DNA from: RYN-428 sp035551995
GTDB taxonomy: Bacteria; Planctomycetota; Phycisphaerae; Tepidisphaerales; Tepidisphaeraceae
Direction of reading: 5' to 3'
Assembly: GCA_035551995.1 (NCBI GenBank)
Contig: DASZME010000027.1
Location: 1-64,000 of the forward strand
DNA: 64,000 nt
Of the stretch, positions 36,850 through 46,080 are shown in pieces; position 1 is the first letter of the stretch, and each line of letters opens with the position of its first letter. Position numbers and translations under genes: made by a program. The notes beneath the pieces were generated by a model. The model was not told the origin of the DNA and did no database searches. It saw only the letters and a list, made by a program, of their open reading frames with translations.

Positions 36850-36982
36850 ACGATTTCTCGGTAAAACCAGCGGACCGCCAATCCACGAAAGTCCGACGCC
36901 CTCGAACGCTTAGTGCCTCGTCCGAGCAATACGGTTTCAAATAAGCCACCGGCATGGAGCGGCCGCGTCTGACGACGGCGCG

Positions 36983-38374
36983 TCAATGCCCTTCTACTGG
37001 TTCCCCGAGGTACTTCTTTAATTCCGTCAATTTCTCGTCGCGCAACGCCGGCGAATTGGCTTCCAGGTTCAACCGAAGCATCGGCTCGGTATTGCTCTTG
37101 CGGACGTTGAACCACCAATCGTCGAGATCGATCGTTACCCCATCCAAATAATCGCTGTGCGCCTTTTTGTAGGCGTCGGCCAATTCGCGGATTTTGGCGT
37201 CTTTGTCTTCAACCTGAAAGTTAATTTCGCCGGTCTGGCTGTAGCGCTGAAGCGGCGAGATCAGTTCGCTCATCGGCTTGGATTGAGCCGAGAGTACCGA
37301 CAACAGCCGGGCGAAGGCGATGGCGCCGCTGTCGGCATAGAAATTGTCGCGGAAATAGAAGTGGCCGGACAGTTCCCCGCCGAAAACGGCTTTGGTCTCG
37401 GCCATGGTTTTCTTAATGAACGCATGCCCGACGCGCTCGCGCCGCGGCTCGCCGCCGGCGGCTTTTACTTCGTCGGCCACTACATGACTCGATCGCAGAT
37501 CGTAGACGATCGTGGCGCCCTTGTTTTCCTTTTTCGCGAGAAAATCGCGCGCGAGAAGGGCCGTTACAAGATCGCACCCAAGCGTTTTTCCGTTTTCGTC
37601 GACGAAGAAGCAGCGGTCGGCGTCGCCGTCGAAGCAAACGCCAAGATCGGGCTTTTCCTCGGCGATTTTCCGCTTGAGCAGATCGAGGTTGGAATCCACC
37701 AGCGGATTGGGTTCGTGAACGAAGCTGCCGGTGATTTCAAACAGCAGCGGCACGATCGTCAGGTTCGGCACGTTGTCGAACAACGCCGGGACCATCTTTC
37801 CCGCCATGCCGTTGCTGGCGTCGATCACGACCTTCAGCGGCCGTTTCAGATCGAGAAATTGCGACACATGCTTTCGATAGTCGGCCCATAGATCCATCTC
37901 CTGAATCTCTCCCTTCAATCCGGTGTTTCCGAATCGGAGAATACTGGCGATGCGCTTGATGTCATCCAGCCCGCTGGCCGCCCCGATCGGCTTGGCCTTG
38001 GGGCCGGAGATTTTGAAGCCGTTGTAGTGAATCGGATTGTGGGAAGCCGTCACCATAACGCCGCCGACGGCGTCAAAATGATTGATCGCGAAATAGATGA
38101 ACGACGTATCCACCATGCCGACGTCGATGACGTTTAGCCCGACGGAGCGAATGCCGTCGGTGAGGGCTTTGGCGAGGCTGGGAGAATGGGGCCGCATGTC
38201 ATGGCCGACCACGAGGGCGTCTTCCATGCGCACCCGCTGGTCGGCGGGAACATTCTGGCGGTTGCGCTTGAGAAATTGGGCCGTCGCATGGCCCACCTTC
38301 CACGCGGCTTCCTCGTTGAGCGGATTGGGATAGGTGGCGCGGACGTCGTAGGCTTTAAAAATTTTCTCGATCAT
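36983..38374 (-). CDS. Phosphomannomutase/phosphoglucomutase
   Basis: Alpha-D-phosphohexomutase of the ManB/AlgC group, interconverting hexose 6- and 1-phosphates for nucleotide-sugar synthesis. Seen: phosphoserine loop VTASHNPIHYNG (catalytic serine near residue 111), metal-binding loop DGDADRCFFVDE, sugar-binding GGELSGHFYFRD and phosphate-binding RKSNTEPMLRL at the C-terminus. At 463 residues with all four domains it is complete. GGAG lies seven bases before the ATG, and a TACACT box sits about 35 bases upstream as a possible -10. The DUF4159-like gene follows on the same strand after 133 bases. Confidence 0.95.
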   Translation of the reverse strand: MIEKIFKAYDVRATYPNPLNEEAAWKVGHATAQFLKRNRQNVPADQRVRMEDALVVGHDMRPHSPSLAKALTDGIRSVGLNVIDVGMVDTSFIYFAINHFDAVGGVMVTASHNPIHYNGFKISGPKAKPIGAASGLDDIKRIASILRFGNTGLKGEIQEMDLWADYRKHVSQFLDLKRPLKVVIDASNGMAGKMVPALFDNVPNLTIVPLLFEITGSFVHEPNPLVDSNLDLLKRKIAEEKPDLGVCFDGDADRCFFVDENGKTLGCDLVTALLARDFLAKKENKGATIVYDLRSSHVVADEVKAAGGEPRRERVGHAFIKKTMAETKAVFGGELSGHFYFRDNFYADSGAIAFARLLSVLSAQSKPMSELISPLQRYSQTGEINFQVEDKDAKIRELADAYKKAHSDYLDGVTIDLDDWWFNVRKSNTEPMLRLNLEANSPALRDEKLTELKKYLGEPVEGH

Positions 38375-38561
38375 ACGGTCACTCCAATGTTGTGCCGCTC
38401 AGTGTATCGGTATCGAGCGTCACGCTCAATCAGCCGGAAAACGGGCGGGCGACGATTGAAAAAAAGCCGGCGATTTTTCCGAGGAAATATCTCGTTTGCC
38501 TGCGATGTGCCGGTTATCATGCCACGGCGATTTTCCCAGGCGCATTGTCAGGAGTTGAATC

Positions 38562-39446
38562 ATGTCAGACATGCAAAGCGGGCCGGCCCTGTCCGTCGTG
38601 CCGATGGAGCTTTCCTACGCCTCGCTGGCCGGGGACATCGTGCCGCCGGCCACGCGCGAGAACGTGCATCTGCTTCAACACGCCGCGGATTATCAGGTCT
38701 GCGTGCGCAATCTCCGCCGATCGGGCATCGGCGATATCATCTGGGGCCTGGTTTGCTGCTGGATGGGATACATGGCGTTGCGGTTCATGTCGATCAGCCT
38801 GGGCCTTTTCGGCCTGGGCGCGATCCTGGCGTCAGTGGGCATGTGGCTCCTGATTAATCCTTCTCCGATCGGTGTCGTGATCGATGGAATTGTTCTTTTG
38901 CTGCTTGCCGCGTGGAACCTCCTGATCAGCGCATTCATCATCTATCGCAGCGGCCGTCCAAATGGGCTTTGGATCGTCATTGCGATTTCTCAGGTGACCT
39001 GGGGCATCCGTCATATCAAGACGTATCCCCGCTTCGCGACGGCGGCGGCGATGCAACCCTCCGTGGCCGCCATCAGTTGGCTGCGCGATCTCGCCAAAGC
39101 CACCCTCAAGGCCAAAGCCGCCAAGAATACGGCGATCGTCCAATTCACGCGGCGCGGCTGGCTCGCCTATGAAAGATGGAAAGGACAACTGCTTCCCGAA
39201 GTCGGCGTGTTCGTCATGACCAGCGGCTCCTTCGGCGGCAAGCGCGACGTGCTCCTGGCAAGCCAGGATGAAGCGGAAATTCTTGGTCAGAAAAAGAAGA
39301 TGATGTCCACGCGGTACAAAGTAACGGTGCGCATACGTGAGAGAACATTAAAAGTGCAAATGCCGCTGGATTCACTTCAAAAACTGCGGGAATGGCTCGC
39401 GATGGCCGAGCCTGCGATGGCCAGCGTGGCCTCCGCGCAAGGATAA
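38562..39446 (+). CDS. Hypothetical membrane protein
   Basis: A 294-residue protein with a soluble N-terminal segment, then three to four membrane spans at about residues 60-140 (IWGLVCCWMGYMALRFM, LGLFGLGAILASVGMWLLI, GIVLLLLAAWNLLISAFII), and a soluble C-terminal domain of about 150 residues with FTRRGWLAYERWKGQL and a beta-rich end. AGGAG precedes the ATG. No catalytic motif or family was recognised. It is divergent from phosphomannomutase and converges with the Uma2 gene after 14 bases. Confidence 0.75.
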   Translation: MSDMQSGPALSVVPMELSYASLAGDIVPPATRENVHLLQHAADYQVCVRNLRRSGIGDIIWGLVCCWMGYMALRFMSISLGLFGLGAILASVGMWLLINPSPIGVVIDGIVLLLLAAWNLLISAFIIYRSGRPNGLWIVIAISQVTWGIRHIKTYPRFATAAAMQPSVAAISWLRDLAKATLKAKAAKNTAIVQFTRRGWLAYERWKGQLLPEVGVFVMTSGSFGGKRDVLLASQDEAEILGQKKKMMSTRYKVTVRIRERTLKVQMPLDSLQKLREWLAMAEPAMASVASAQG

Positions 39447-39460
39447 AGCGGGCCACCCAA

Positions 39461-40048
39461 TTATATCGATTGGGGAGAACGAACTTGCCGCGGGGGAAAG
39501 AAATCGCCGACCTTGCAGCGGAAGCCGGGGAGAACGGCTTCGGCCGTCAATTCGTCGTCGGCGGTGTGGATCACCGGACGGCCGTTGCGCGGATAGACCG
39601 TCACGGTTCTTGCTTTGGGATCGGCAAGCCAAACCAGCGGAAAACCGGCGTCGAGGTATTCGCGGATCTTTTCGTCAACGTCATACACCACGTCGTTCGG
39701 CGAAATGACCTCGACCGCCAAATCGGGCACGATCGGCATGTATCCGGGGTTGGGATCGCGAAGCTTATTTAACCGATCGAGCCGGATCACCGTTGTGTCA
39801 GGCTTGCGAATCTTCGTTGGGTTGCCGTCGAAACATTGGTAGCCAAGGCTGGCTGGGTATACTTCGGCCACGGGATTATTGAGAAGAAATGTTTCGAAGC
39901 AAAAGTAGAATCGTCCCTCGATCTTGCTCGATTCGGCGCTCACCGGTTTCTCCACGATTTGACCGTCAACAAGCTCCATCGTGCTATTGTCCGGCATGCG
40001 AAGCAAATCTTCGGGCGTATATGTCGGGATGATCTCAGCAACCGCCAT
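39461..40048 (-). CDS. Uma2-family nuclease-like protein
   Basis: Member of the Uma2 (DUF820) family, with a PD-(D/E)XK-type nuclease fold. Seen: MELVDGQIVEKP (catalytic glutamate region), RKPDTTVIRLDRL, PDLAVEVISPNDVVYDVDEKI with the E-x-S and lysine positions and YLDAGFPLVWLADP. At 195 residues it is the usual length. GGAGA precedes the ATG. Such genes are numerous in cyanobacteria, planctomycetes and chloroflexi and often single; their biological role is not settled. No partner gene is next to it. Confidence 0.92.
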   Translation of the reverse strand: MAVAEIIPTYTPEDLLRMPDNSTMELVDGQIVEKPVSAESSKIEGRFYFCFETFLLNNPVAEVYPASLGYQCFDGNPTKIRKPDTTVIRLDRLNKLRDPNPGYMPIVPDLAVEVISPNDVVYDVDEKIREYLDAGFPLVWLADPKARTVTVYPRNGRPVIHTADDELTAEAVLPGFRCKVGDFFPPRQVRSPQSI

Positions 40049-40178
40049 GTACTTCTCCGTTTACGGATGAACCCAAGCCATTATACGCCCACTTCCGCAT
40101 CAAAGAAGTCGGGGGAAACGAATTCGTTCCTCGATTCCCTCTCAATGGCGTAACCTTGTGCCTGCGACGCCGCTGGCT

Positions 40179-41717
40179 TCACTTCACCGACTCCACCTTC
40201 GGAAACAACGGCTGCCCCGGCGCGATCGGATGGCCGACCGGTAAACCCGCGCTCAGCAACTGCGTTATCGTTTTGCCTTCGCGTGAAACGCCAAGTTGCT
40301 TTAATCCCGCGGCGCCTTTCTCCGGAATCACCGGCAGCAACCCGACCAGCGCCGCGTAGATCGCCTGCGAGGAAACGTGCAAAACAGTGTCCAATCTCGA
40401 CACCTGCGCGGGGTCTTTGGCCAGCTTAAATGGAGCGGTGGCGTCAATATAGCCGTTGGTCGTGCGGGCCAATTCCATCGGCAGCATGGCGCACTGCTGA
40501 AGCTCGCATTGACTATACGCGGCGGCCAATTCGCTCCCGAGTCGTTTGGTTTGATCGATCAGGTTGCGATCGATGGCTTCCAACTCGCCCAGCGGCGGAA
40601 GCACGCCGCGATATTTGCCGGCCATGTTCAGCGTGCGATTCAGGCAGTTGCCGACGACGTTGGCCAGCTCATTGAACGACTTGTGAAAATCGGCGTCGGT
40701 CCAATCCAGATCAGACCCGAACGGCGCCGCCCGCAGAAGATAATAACGCAGGGCGTCGTAGCCATAGATTTTTCCAAGCTCGCGCAGTTTTTCCAGGCCG
40801 ATGAAGTTGCCGAGCGATTTTCCCATTTTCTTGCCGTCGGCTGTCCACCACCCATGCGCGAAAATATGGCGAGGAGCCGGCAAATCCAGCGCGAATAACA
40901 TCGCCGGCCAGTAGACCGCATGAAACCATAGGATTTCCTTCCCGATCAGGTGCAGATCGGCCGGCCAGTATTTGTCGAAGAGAGCGGCGTTATCCGAGCC
41001 ATAACCAAGGGCGGTGATGTAGTTGCTCAGGGCGTCGATCCAGACGTAAACGACGTGCTGCGGGTCGTTGGGCATCGGAATGCCCCATTTCAATGTCGCC
41101 CGGCTGATGGACAAGTCCTCCACGCCAGCGGTTAGTTTGCTCAGCACTTCATTCCGCCGCGACGGGGGCAGCACAAACTCAGGGTGCGACTTGATGTATT
41201 CCAACACGCGCGGAGCGTATTTGGTAAGGCGAAAGAAATAGCTCGCCTGCTCATAGCGCACCAATGGGCGGCCACTGATGGCGGATTTGAAATCCTGATC
41301 CTTGGCCGTTGTTTCGGTAATGAATTCTTCCTGGCCCTCGTCGTACCATCCGGCATACTTGCCTAAATAGATGTCGTCCTGATCCAAAAGGCGCTGGACG
41401 ATTTTCTGCACCGCCAGCTTGTGTCGAGGCTCGGTCGTTCTTATGAAATCGTCATACGTCACGTCAAGTTCCTTCCAGATCGACTGGAAGACGTCGACGA
41501 CGCGATCGGCCAGCGCCCCCGGCTCGACATTCCGCTCGGCGGCGGTCTTTACCATCTTGATGCCGTGCTCGTCGGTCCCGGTGAGAAGCCAGGTGTCGTC
41601 GCCCAATAAGCGGTGATAGCGCGCGATCGTGTCGGCGGCGAGGGTGGTGTAGGCGTGGCCGATATGGGGCTCGGCGTTGGGATAGTAGATCGGCGTGGTG
41701 AGATAAAAACGGGCCAT
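40179..41717 (-). CDS. metG: Methionyl-tRNA synthetase
   Basis: Charges tRNA-Met with methionine. Seen: FYLTTPIYYPNAEPHIGHAY with the HIGH motif, the class Ia Rossmann fold with a connective peptide lacking zinc cysteines (YAGWYDEGQEEF), KKMGKSLGNFI as KMSKS-type loop, and the anticodon-binding helical domain. At 512 residues it is of the short type without the C-terminal tRNA-binding domain. Upstream codons are in frame, but the ATG at 41717 matches the family start; AGGA lies 11 bases before it. The next gene on the other side is divergent. Confidence 0.96.
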   Translation of the reverse strand: MARFYLTTPIYYPNAEPHIGHAYTTLAADTIARYHRLLGDDTWLLTGTDEHGIKMVKTAAERNVEPGALADRVVDVFQSIWKELDVTYDDFIRTTEPRHKLAVQKIVQRLLDQDDIYLGKYAGWYDEGQEEFITETTAKDQDFKSAISGRPLVRYEQASYFFRLTKYAPRVLEYIKSHPEFVLPPSRRNEVLSKLTAGVEDLSISRATLKWGIPMPNDPQHVVYVWIDALSNYITALGYGSDNAALFDKYWPADLHLIGKEILWFHAVYWPAMLFALDLPAPRHIFAHGWWTADGKKMGKSLGNFIGLEKLRELGKIYGYDALRYYLLRAAPFGSDLDWTDADFHKSFNELANVVGNCLNRTLNMAGKYRGVLPPLGELEAIDRNLIDQTKRLGSELAAAYSQCELQQCAMLPMELARTTNGYIDATAPFKLAKDPAQVSRLDTVLHVSSQAIYAALVGLLPVIPEKGAAGLKQLGVSREGKTITQLLSAGLPVGHPIAPGQPLFPKVESVK

Positions 41718-41971
41718 TATTTCTAATTTCCTACAGAAGGTGGAATCCTGGTCAATTCTTGCAAAGTCACGGGTCGTCAACACGCCACCGGTCTGGCGGC
41801 GCGGCTCTAAAGTCTATCGCGATTCGTCACGGTATTTCGAGAGCACGAACCGCGCACCGGAGAAATTGTAACGTCAACCCTGAGTTCCGCGCCATCGCCG
41901 TTGTGGCGGCCGACGACGAAATCGCGTACAAAACGCCGGTCGTTATTTCACTTTCTCCCTGGAGGATACGC

Positions 41972-42823
41972 ATGAATCCGGACAATACGAACTTATCGCG
42001 TCGCTCTTTGCTCGTGGCCGGCGCCGGCGCGCTGGCGGGATTAGCCCTGGCGCAGTCGCGTTTATTCGCCGCCGAGCCTGTCGCCGCCGACGATTACGCC
42101 GGCCTTCCGATGGGCATTCAAAGCTACACGTTCCGCGACCGCAGCTTCGAGAACGCGCTCAAAACCATACGCAAGACTTTGAACCTCTCCCGCGTGGAAA
42201 TCTACCCCGGCCACCTCTCGGGCATCTCGCCCACGAAGGCCAAGGAGCTGCTCAAGGAATACGACATGACCGTCACCGCCTACGGCGTCGTTCACTTCAG
42301 CAAGGACATGGAATCCAACCGCAAAACCTTCGAGTTCGCCAAAGGCCTCGGCATCCCCCATCTCTCCTGCGATCCCGACCCCGATTCGTTCGACAGCCTC
42401 GATAAGCTAACCGAGGAATACAAGATTACCGCCGACATTCACGATCATGGTCCCGGCCATCGCTGGGGAAAAATCCAGACGATCCTCGATGCGCTCAAGG
42501 ATCACAGCAAGATGATCGGCCTGTGCGACGACACCGGCCACTTCATCCGCGCCGGCGAAGACCCGCTAAAAGCCGCCGAGGATTTTGTCGGGCGGTTGCA
42601 CGCCGTTCACTTGAAGGACTTCAAGAAAAACGAAAAGGGCAAGTTCGAAGATTGCGCCCTCGGCGACGGCGGGTTGCAACTGAAACCCTTCCTCGACTAC
42701 CTGATCGGCATCAAATATGAGGGCGATCTGTCGATCGAATACGAAGGCGGCAAGCCGGACGAGGTCGTCGCCGGTGACCTTGTTCGCATCAAAGGCGACC
42801 TCGCCGGGCAGAAGCCGAAGTAG
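41972..42823 (+). CDS. Secreted sugar phosphate isomerase/epimerase-like TIM barrel
   Basis: PF01261-type TIM-barrel protein with a twin-arginine-like export signal: NLSRRSLLVAGAGALAGLAL. Seen: GIQSYTFRDRSFENALKTI, the metal-binding positions in RVEIYPGHLSG, YGVVHF, DIHDHGPGHRWGKI, GLCDDTGHFIRAGEDP and VHLKDFKKNEKGKF. At 283 residues it has one complete barrel. GGAGGA lies seven bases before the ATG. Secreted PF01261 proteins in PVC bacteria and Bacteroidetes are linked to keto-sugar or glycoside breakdown; the actual reaction here is an inference. A second such gene lies at 56468. Confidence 0.88.
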   Translation: MNPDNTNLSRRSLLVAGAGALAGLALAQSRLFAAEPVAADDYAGLPMGIQSYTFRDRSFENALKTIRKTLNLSRVEIYPGHLSGISPTKAKELLKEYDMTVTAYGVVHFSKDMESNRKTFEFAKGLGIPHLSCDPDPDSFDSLDKLTEEYKITADIHDHGPGHRWGKIQTILDALKDHSKMIGLCDDTGHFIRAGEDPLKAAEDFVGRLHAVHLKDFKKNEKGKFEDCALGDGGLQLKPFLDYLIGIKYEGDLSIEYEGGKPDEVVAGDLVRIKGDLAGQKPK

Positions 42824-42864
42824 TTTAATCGAGCGACGCCGATTCATTCGGCAAGATTCTTTAC

Positions 42865-42951
42865 AACGGATTGCGCGGATGGGCGCGCGGATAATACGAA
42901 AGACCACGAATTCGATTTTGTATTATCCGCGACCATCCGCGAAATCCGTGG
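42865..42951. repeat. Long inverted repeat (30-bp arms)
   Basis: The left arm 42865-42897 and right arm 42920-42951 match closely (both contain CGCGGATAATAC or its complement and a CGGATTnCGCGGATGG core) around a 22-base loop. It can form a large hairpin and end transcription of the upstream gene. The sequence type ATCCGCGAAATCCGTGG is typical of planctomycete dispersed repeats. Confidence 0.75.
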
Positions 42952-42974
42952 TCCTTCATCCGAATGCGGAAGCC

Positions 42975-43125
42975 TGTACATTCTCCGAGAGCCGGATTCG
43001 GGAGGTCCGCACGTCCGGTTCGATGAGCGGGAGGTGGAAACGGAGGATGGCAGGGACACCGAAGGCGCCGACAACCGCTACGCCCAGCCTAGACCACCGC
43101 GCCACCTTTCGACGCTACCTCAAGA
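42975..43125 (+). mobile_element. Group II intron 3'-end relic (domain V and flanks)
   Basis: 42989-43021 has the form of group II intron domain V: GAGCCGGA (with the catalytic AGC triad) pairs with TCCGGTTC, enclosing a bulge and an upper stem. The following GATGAGCGGGAGGTGGAAAC is the sequence that often follows domain V in bacterial introns. No reverse transcriptase/maturase gene and no domains I-IV were found upstream; only about 150 bases remain. It is therefore a degenerate or fragmentary intron, not a mobile one. Confidence 0.75.
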
Positions 43126-43152
43126 AGGGCGCGGCGGGCGCCTTGGTTGAAT

Positions 43153-44067
43153 TTAGTCGATCGGCGCTGAGCCCGCGCCGCCCATGGCCTCGCGCAAGTT
43201 TCCGTCGGCGTCGGCAAGAATCTCTTTGGCGCGCTCGCCGTTTGCGTCGCGCCGATACATCACGATCGCCACTTTGACGTGCCCATCCGCTTTTTCAAGA
43301 AGCTCGGCGCATCGCTCCAACGGCAACCCCGTCACCGTCGCGATAATTCGCCTTGCGCGATCCTTTAGCTTGTCGTTGGACGCACGCAAATCGACCATCA
43401 GGTTTTCGTAAACTTTGCCCAGCTGCACCATCGCCAGCGTGCTGAGCGTATTGAGGACCAGCTTGGTCGCCGTGCCGGCTTTCAGGCGGGTGGAGCCGGT
43501 GAGCACCTCTGCGCCGGTCAGTGGTCGAATCACCACATCGACCGGCGGCTCATCCTCCACGCGCTGCACGCACGAAAGGAAAATCGTTTTGGCTTTGCGC
43601 TCGGCGGCTCTTCGCAGGGCGCCATGCACGAAGGGCGTTGTGCCGCCGGCGGCGATTCCCATGACGACGTCAGCGGCGCCGACGTTTTTTTCATCGACCA
43701 ATTCAGCGCCGGCGGCGGCGTTGTCTTCGACGCCCTCCTGGGAACGAAACATCGCCTGCTCGCCGCCGGCGATGATGCCTTGAATCGTCGAAGGATCGGC
43801 GCGAAACGTCGGCACGCACTCGGCGGCGTCCAACACGCCAAGCCGGCCGCTGGTGCCGGCGCCGACGTAGAACAGCCGCCCCCCCGCCCGCAGCGACGCG
43901 ACGATCAGCTCGATCGCCTGCGCGATCGGCTCGCGCTCGGCGGCGACGGCCGCCGCCGCGACGGCATCCTCGGTGCTCATTAGCGCGACGGCGTCCCTCA
44001 CGCTCATGGCGTCGAGATTCATCGATGCCGGCAGTCGTTGTTCGCTCAGAAGGTGAGATCGGTCCAT
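43153..44067 (-). CDS. murQ: N-acetylmuramic acid 6-phosphate etherase
   Basis: Cleaves the lactyl ether of MurNAc-6-phosphate to GlcNAc-6-phosphate and D-lactate during recycling of cell-wall fragments. Seen: LLSEQRLPASMNLD at the N-terminus, the SIS domain with VGAGTSGRLGVLDAAECVPTF and GIAAGGTTPFVHGAL, and a C-terminal helical UBA-like tail (RRDANGERAKEILADADGNL). At 304 residues it is complete. The start at 44067 matches the family; a GTG 15 bases upstream is possible. No anmK, PTS or amidase gene is near. Lactate release may connect with the lactate permease at 54.5 kb, but this is speculation. Confidence 0.95.
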   Translation of the reverse strand: MDRSHLLSEQRLPASMNLDAMSVRDAVALMSTEDAVAAAAVAAEREPIAQAIELIVASLRAGGRLFYVGAGTSGRLGVLDAAECVPTFRADPSTIQGIIAGGEQAMFRSQEGVEDNAAAGAELVDEKNVGAADVVMGIAAGGTTPFVHGALRRAAERKAKTIFLSCVQRVEDEPPVDVVIRPLTGAEVLTGSTRLKAGTATKLVLNTLSTLAMVQLGKVYENLMVDLRASNDKLKDRARRIIATVTGLPLERCAELLEKADGHVKVAIVMYRRDANGERAKEILADADGNLREAMGGAGSAPID

Positions 44068-44103
44068 TGGGTTTGACGCCACGGCCGCGCCGGACGGATG
44101 CGC

Positions 44104-44643
44104 TTAAAACTGCGAGTAATATTCCGATGGAACCGAAACCTTTTCCAATAGCAGATAATTGCGGCCGCGAAATTCCGTCAACATTCCGGTAACGCGAAAC
44201 AGCACGTCGCGGTTGGTCGCTTTGACGATATCTTCCATCGCCATCAGCTTGGTGTTGGGAAGGATAATCACCGGCGGATCGGCCAGCGTTTTTGCATCGG
44301 CCTGAAAGGTGAACTCGGCTTGCGATCCGTCGGCGTTGTGCGTAAGGCGGCCGACGCGATCAAAAATAAACGTTCCCTCGCGGCGCAATGCGATCACTGG
44401 CGTTTTGACCACGCCTCCGACGCCGGTGGTGCGATTAAACGCGGGGGTATCGATCTTCGGCTGGAGCGGCTTGGGCGCCGGCGGCGGCGCCTTGAGCATT
44501 TGATTCATCAACTGCTCGGCCGACGGCGGCGCCGACGCGGTGGTCGTGCTTGGCTGAGTCGTGGGAGGAGCGGCCGGCGCCGATCGCATCGTCACGGCCA
44601 CAAAAAAAGCCAATATGAATGAGAGCACAAATTTATTTCTCAT
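44104..44643 (-). CDS. Hypothetical secreted protein
   Basis: A 179-residue exported protein. Seen: a signal peptide (KFVLSFILAFFVAVTMRSAPA), a low-complexity linker rich in Pro, Thr, Ser and Gln, then a compact beta-rich domain of about 110 residues (REGTFIFDRVGRLTHNADGS, AEFTFQADAKTLADPP and KLMAMEDIVKA). It ends in a short polar tail. The domain has an OB- or barrel-like pattern, but no family is recognised. It follows murQ's start by 37 bases on the same strand and may be the first gene of that transcript. Confidence 0.7.
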   Translation of the reverse strand: MRNKFVLSFILAFFVAVTMRSAPAAPPTTQPSTTTASAPPSAEQLMNQMLKAPPPAPKPLQPKIDTPAFNRTTGVGGVVKTPVIALRREGTFIFDRVGRLTHNADGSQAEFTFQADAKTLADPPVIILPNTKLMAMEDIVKATNRDVLFRVTGMLTEFRGRNYLLLEKVSVPSEYYSQF

Positions 44644-44873
44644 ATCATTCCTTGTGCCGCTGGCGCGGCTTTCGGGGTTCGATCTAAAAACATACCCTCG
44701 ACCGACGCGGATTGAAATACGACCCGTTTCTTTATTATCGGCATATCCGGCGGGGTACGCGCCGAACGCCATGACGCACGTTTTGGGGCCGTTGCGAAGG
44801 TTGCGGCGTTATCCAACGACGTGTATCGTTTCGCCTCCCGCTTTCGCGGGAAAGATGAGTCCACGGAGAAGCA
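44644..44873. other. Divergent intergenic region upstream of sucC
   Basis: No gene is supported. A short palindrome CCCGCTTTCGCGGG around 44837-44850 resembles the dispersed hairpins that translate as SFPRKRE in other bacteria. The sucC Shine-Dalgarno GGAGAA lies just before 44874. Confidence 0.45.
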
Positions 44874-46046
44874 ATGAAAATCCACGAATATCAGGCGCGT
44901 CAGATTTTGTCCGAGTGCGGCATTCCGGTTCCTCCCGCCGAGGTGGTGCGAAGCCCCGAAGAGGCGGCGGACGCGTTCAAAAAATGTGGGGGCGGGATGT
45001 GCGTGGTCAAGGCGCAGGTCTATGCCGGGGGTCGGGGCAAGGCGGGGTTCGTGAAACTGGTTCATTCCGCCGACGAAGCGCGCGACGCGGCCAAGTTTAT
45101 GTTGACGCATCGCATGACCAGTTATCAGACGGGTCCGGAAGGCGTTCCGGTTTCGGTGTTGCTGGTGGCGCCGGGCGTGGAGATCGCCAAGGAATTTTAC
45201 CTGGGTATCACCGTCGATCGCACGCGCAATACCGCCACGATGATCGCGTCGGCCGAGGGTGGCGTGGAGATTGAGGAAGTGGCGAAGAAGACGCCGGAGA
45301 AGGTATTGAAGGAACCGCTGCATCCGCTGATGGGATTGCAGACGTACCAGGCCCGCGACCTGGCGTACAAGCTTGGGTTTGAAGGCAAAATGGCGGGAGA
45401 AGCCGCCAAGCTCATGATGAACCTGGCCAAGGCGTTCATGAAAACCGACGCCTCGCTGGCGGAAATCAATCCGCTGGTCATTACCAAGGACGGAAAATTG
45501 CTGGCCATCGACGCGAAATTTAACTTTGACGACAACGCCTTGTTTCGCCACAACGACTTGGTGGCGATGGAAGACGAAAGCCAGGAACGGCCGCTGGACG
45601 TGCGAGCCAAAAAAGCGAATCTCAACTACATCGCCCTCGACGGCACGATCGGTTGCCTGGTGAATGGCGCCGGGTTGGCGATGGCCACGATGGATATCAT
45701 CAAGTTGTATGGCGCGGAACCGGCGAATTTTCTGGACGTGGGCGGGTCGGTGACGGCCGACGGGGCGATCGAAGCGTTTCGCATCATTCTGTCGGACCCG
45801 AACGTGAAGGGAATTCTCGTCAACATTTTCGGCGGGATCGCCAAGTGCGACGTGATCGCCGAGGCATTGGTAAAGGCCGGGCGCGAGGTGGGATTCAAGC
45901 TGCCGGTGGTGGTGAGGCTGGAAGGAACCAACGTGGAAAAGGCGCGGGAGATTCTCAAGGCGGCCAAGGCCGAATTGCCGACGATTATCCCGGCGACGGA
46001 TTTGACGGATGCGGCGAAAAAGATGACAGCGGCGGTGGCCGCGTAA
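44874..46046 (+). CDS. sucC: Succinate-CoA ligase (ADP-forming) beta subunit
   Basis: Beta subunit of the TCA-cycle enzyme that makes ATP from succinyl-CoA. Seen: an ATP-grasp domain starting MKIHEYQARQILSECGIPVP, KAQVYAGGRGKAGFVK, the metal- and nucleotide-binding AEINPLV, then the CoA-ligase domain with GCLVNGAGLAMATMDIIKLYG, FLDVGG and ILVNIFGGIAKCDVIA. At 390 residues it is standard. GGAGAA precedes the ATG. The alpha subunit gene sucD, usually next to it, is absent: a small membrane protein and a TrkA-N protein follow. Confidence 0.97.
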   Translation: MKIHEYQARQILSECGIPVPPAEVVRSPEEAADAFKKCGGGMCVVKAQVYAGGRGKAGFVKLVHSADEARDAAKFMLTHRMTSYQTGPEGVPVSVLLVAPGVEIAKEFYLGITVDRTRNTATMIASAEGGVEIEEVAKKTPEKVLKEPLHPLMGLQTYQARDLAYKLGFEGKMAGEAAKLMMNLAKAFMKTDASLAEINPLVITKDGKLLAIDAKFNFDDNALFRHNDLVAMEDESQERPLDVRAKKANLNYIALDGTIGCLVNGAGLAMATMDIIKLYGAEPANFLDVGGSVTADGAIEAFRIILSDPNVKGILVNIFGGIAKCDVIAEALVKAGREVGFKLPVVVRLEGTNVEKAREILKAAKAELPTIIPATDLTDAAKKMTAAVAA

Positions 46047-46080
46047 ACCGTTCTCCCCGTGTGGCGTGGAGTATTTCAGC

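Noticed and set aside
42717..43277. 186-codon plus-strand frame across the intron relic
   Set aside because: It joins the end of the TIM-barrel gene region, a hairpin and domain V in one frame. Such frames at intron 3' ends are a known annotation artefact.
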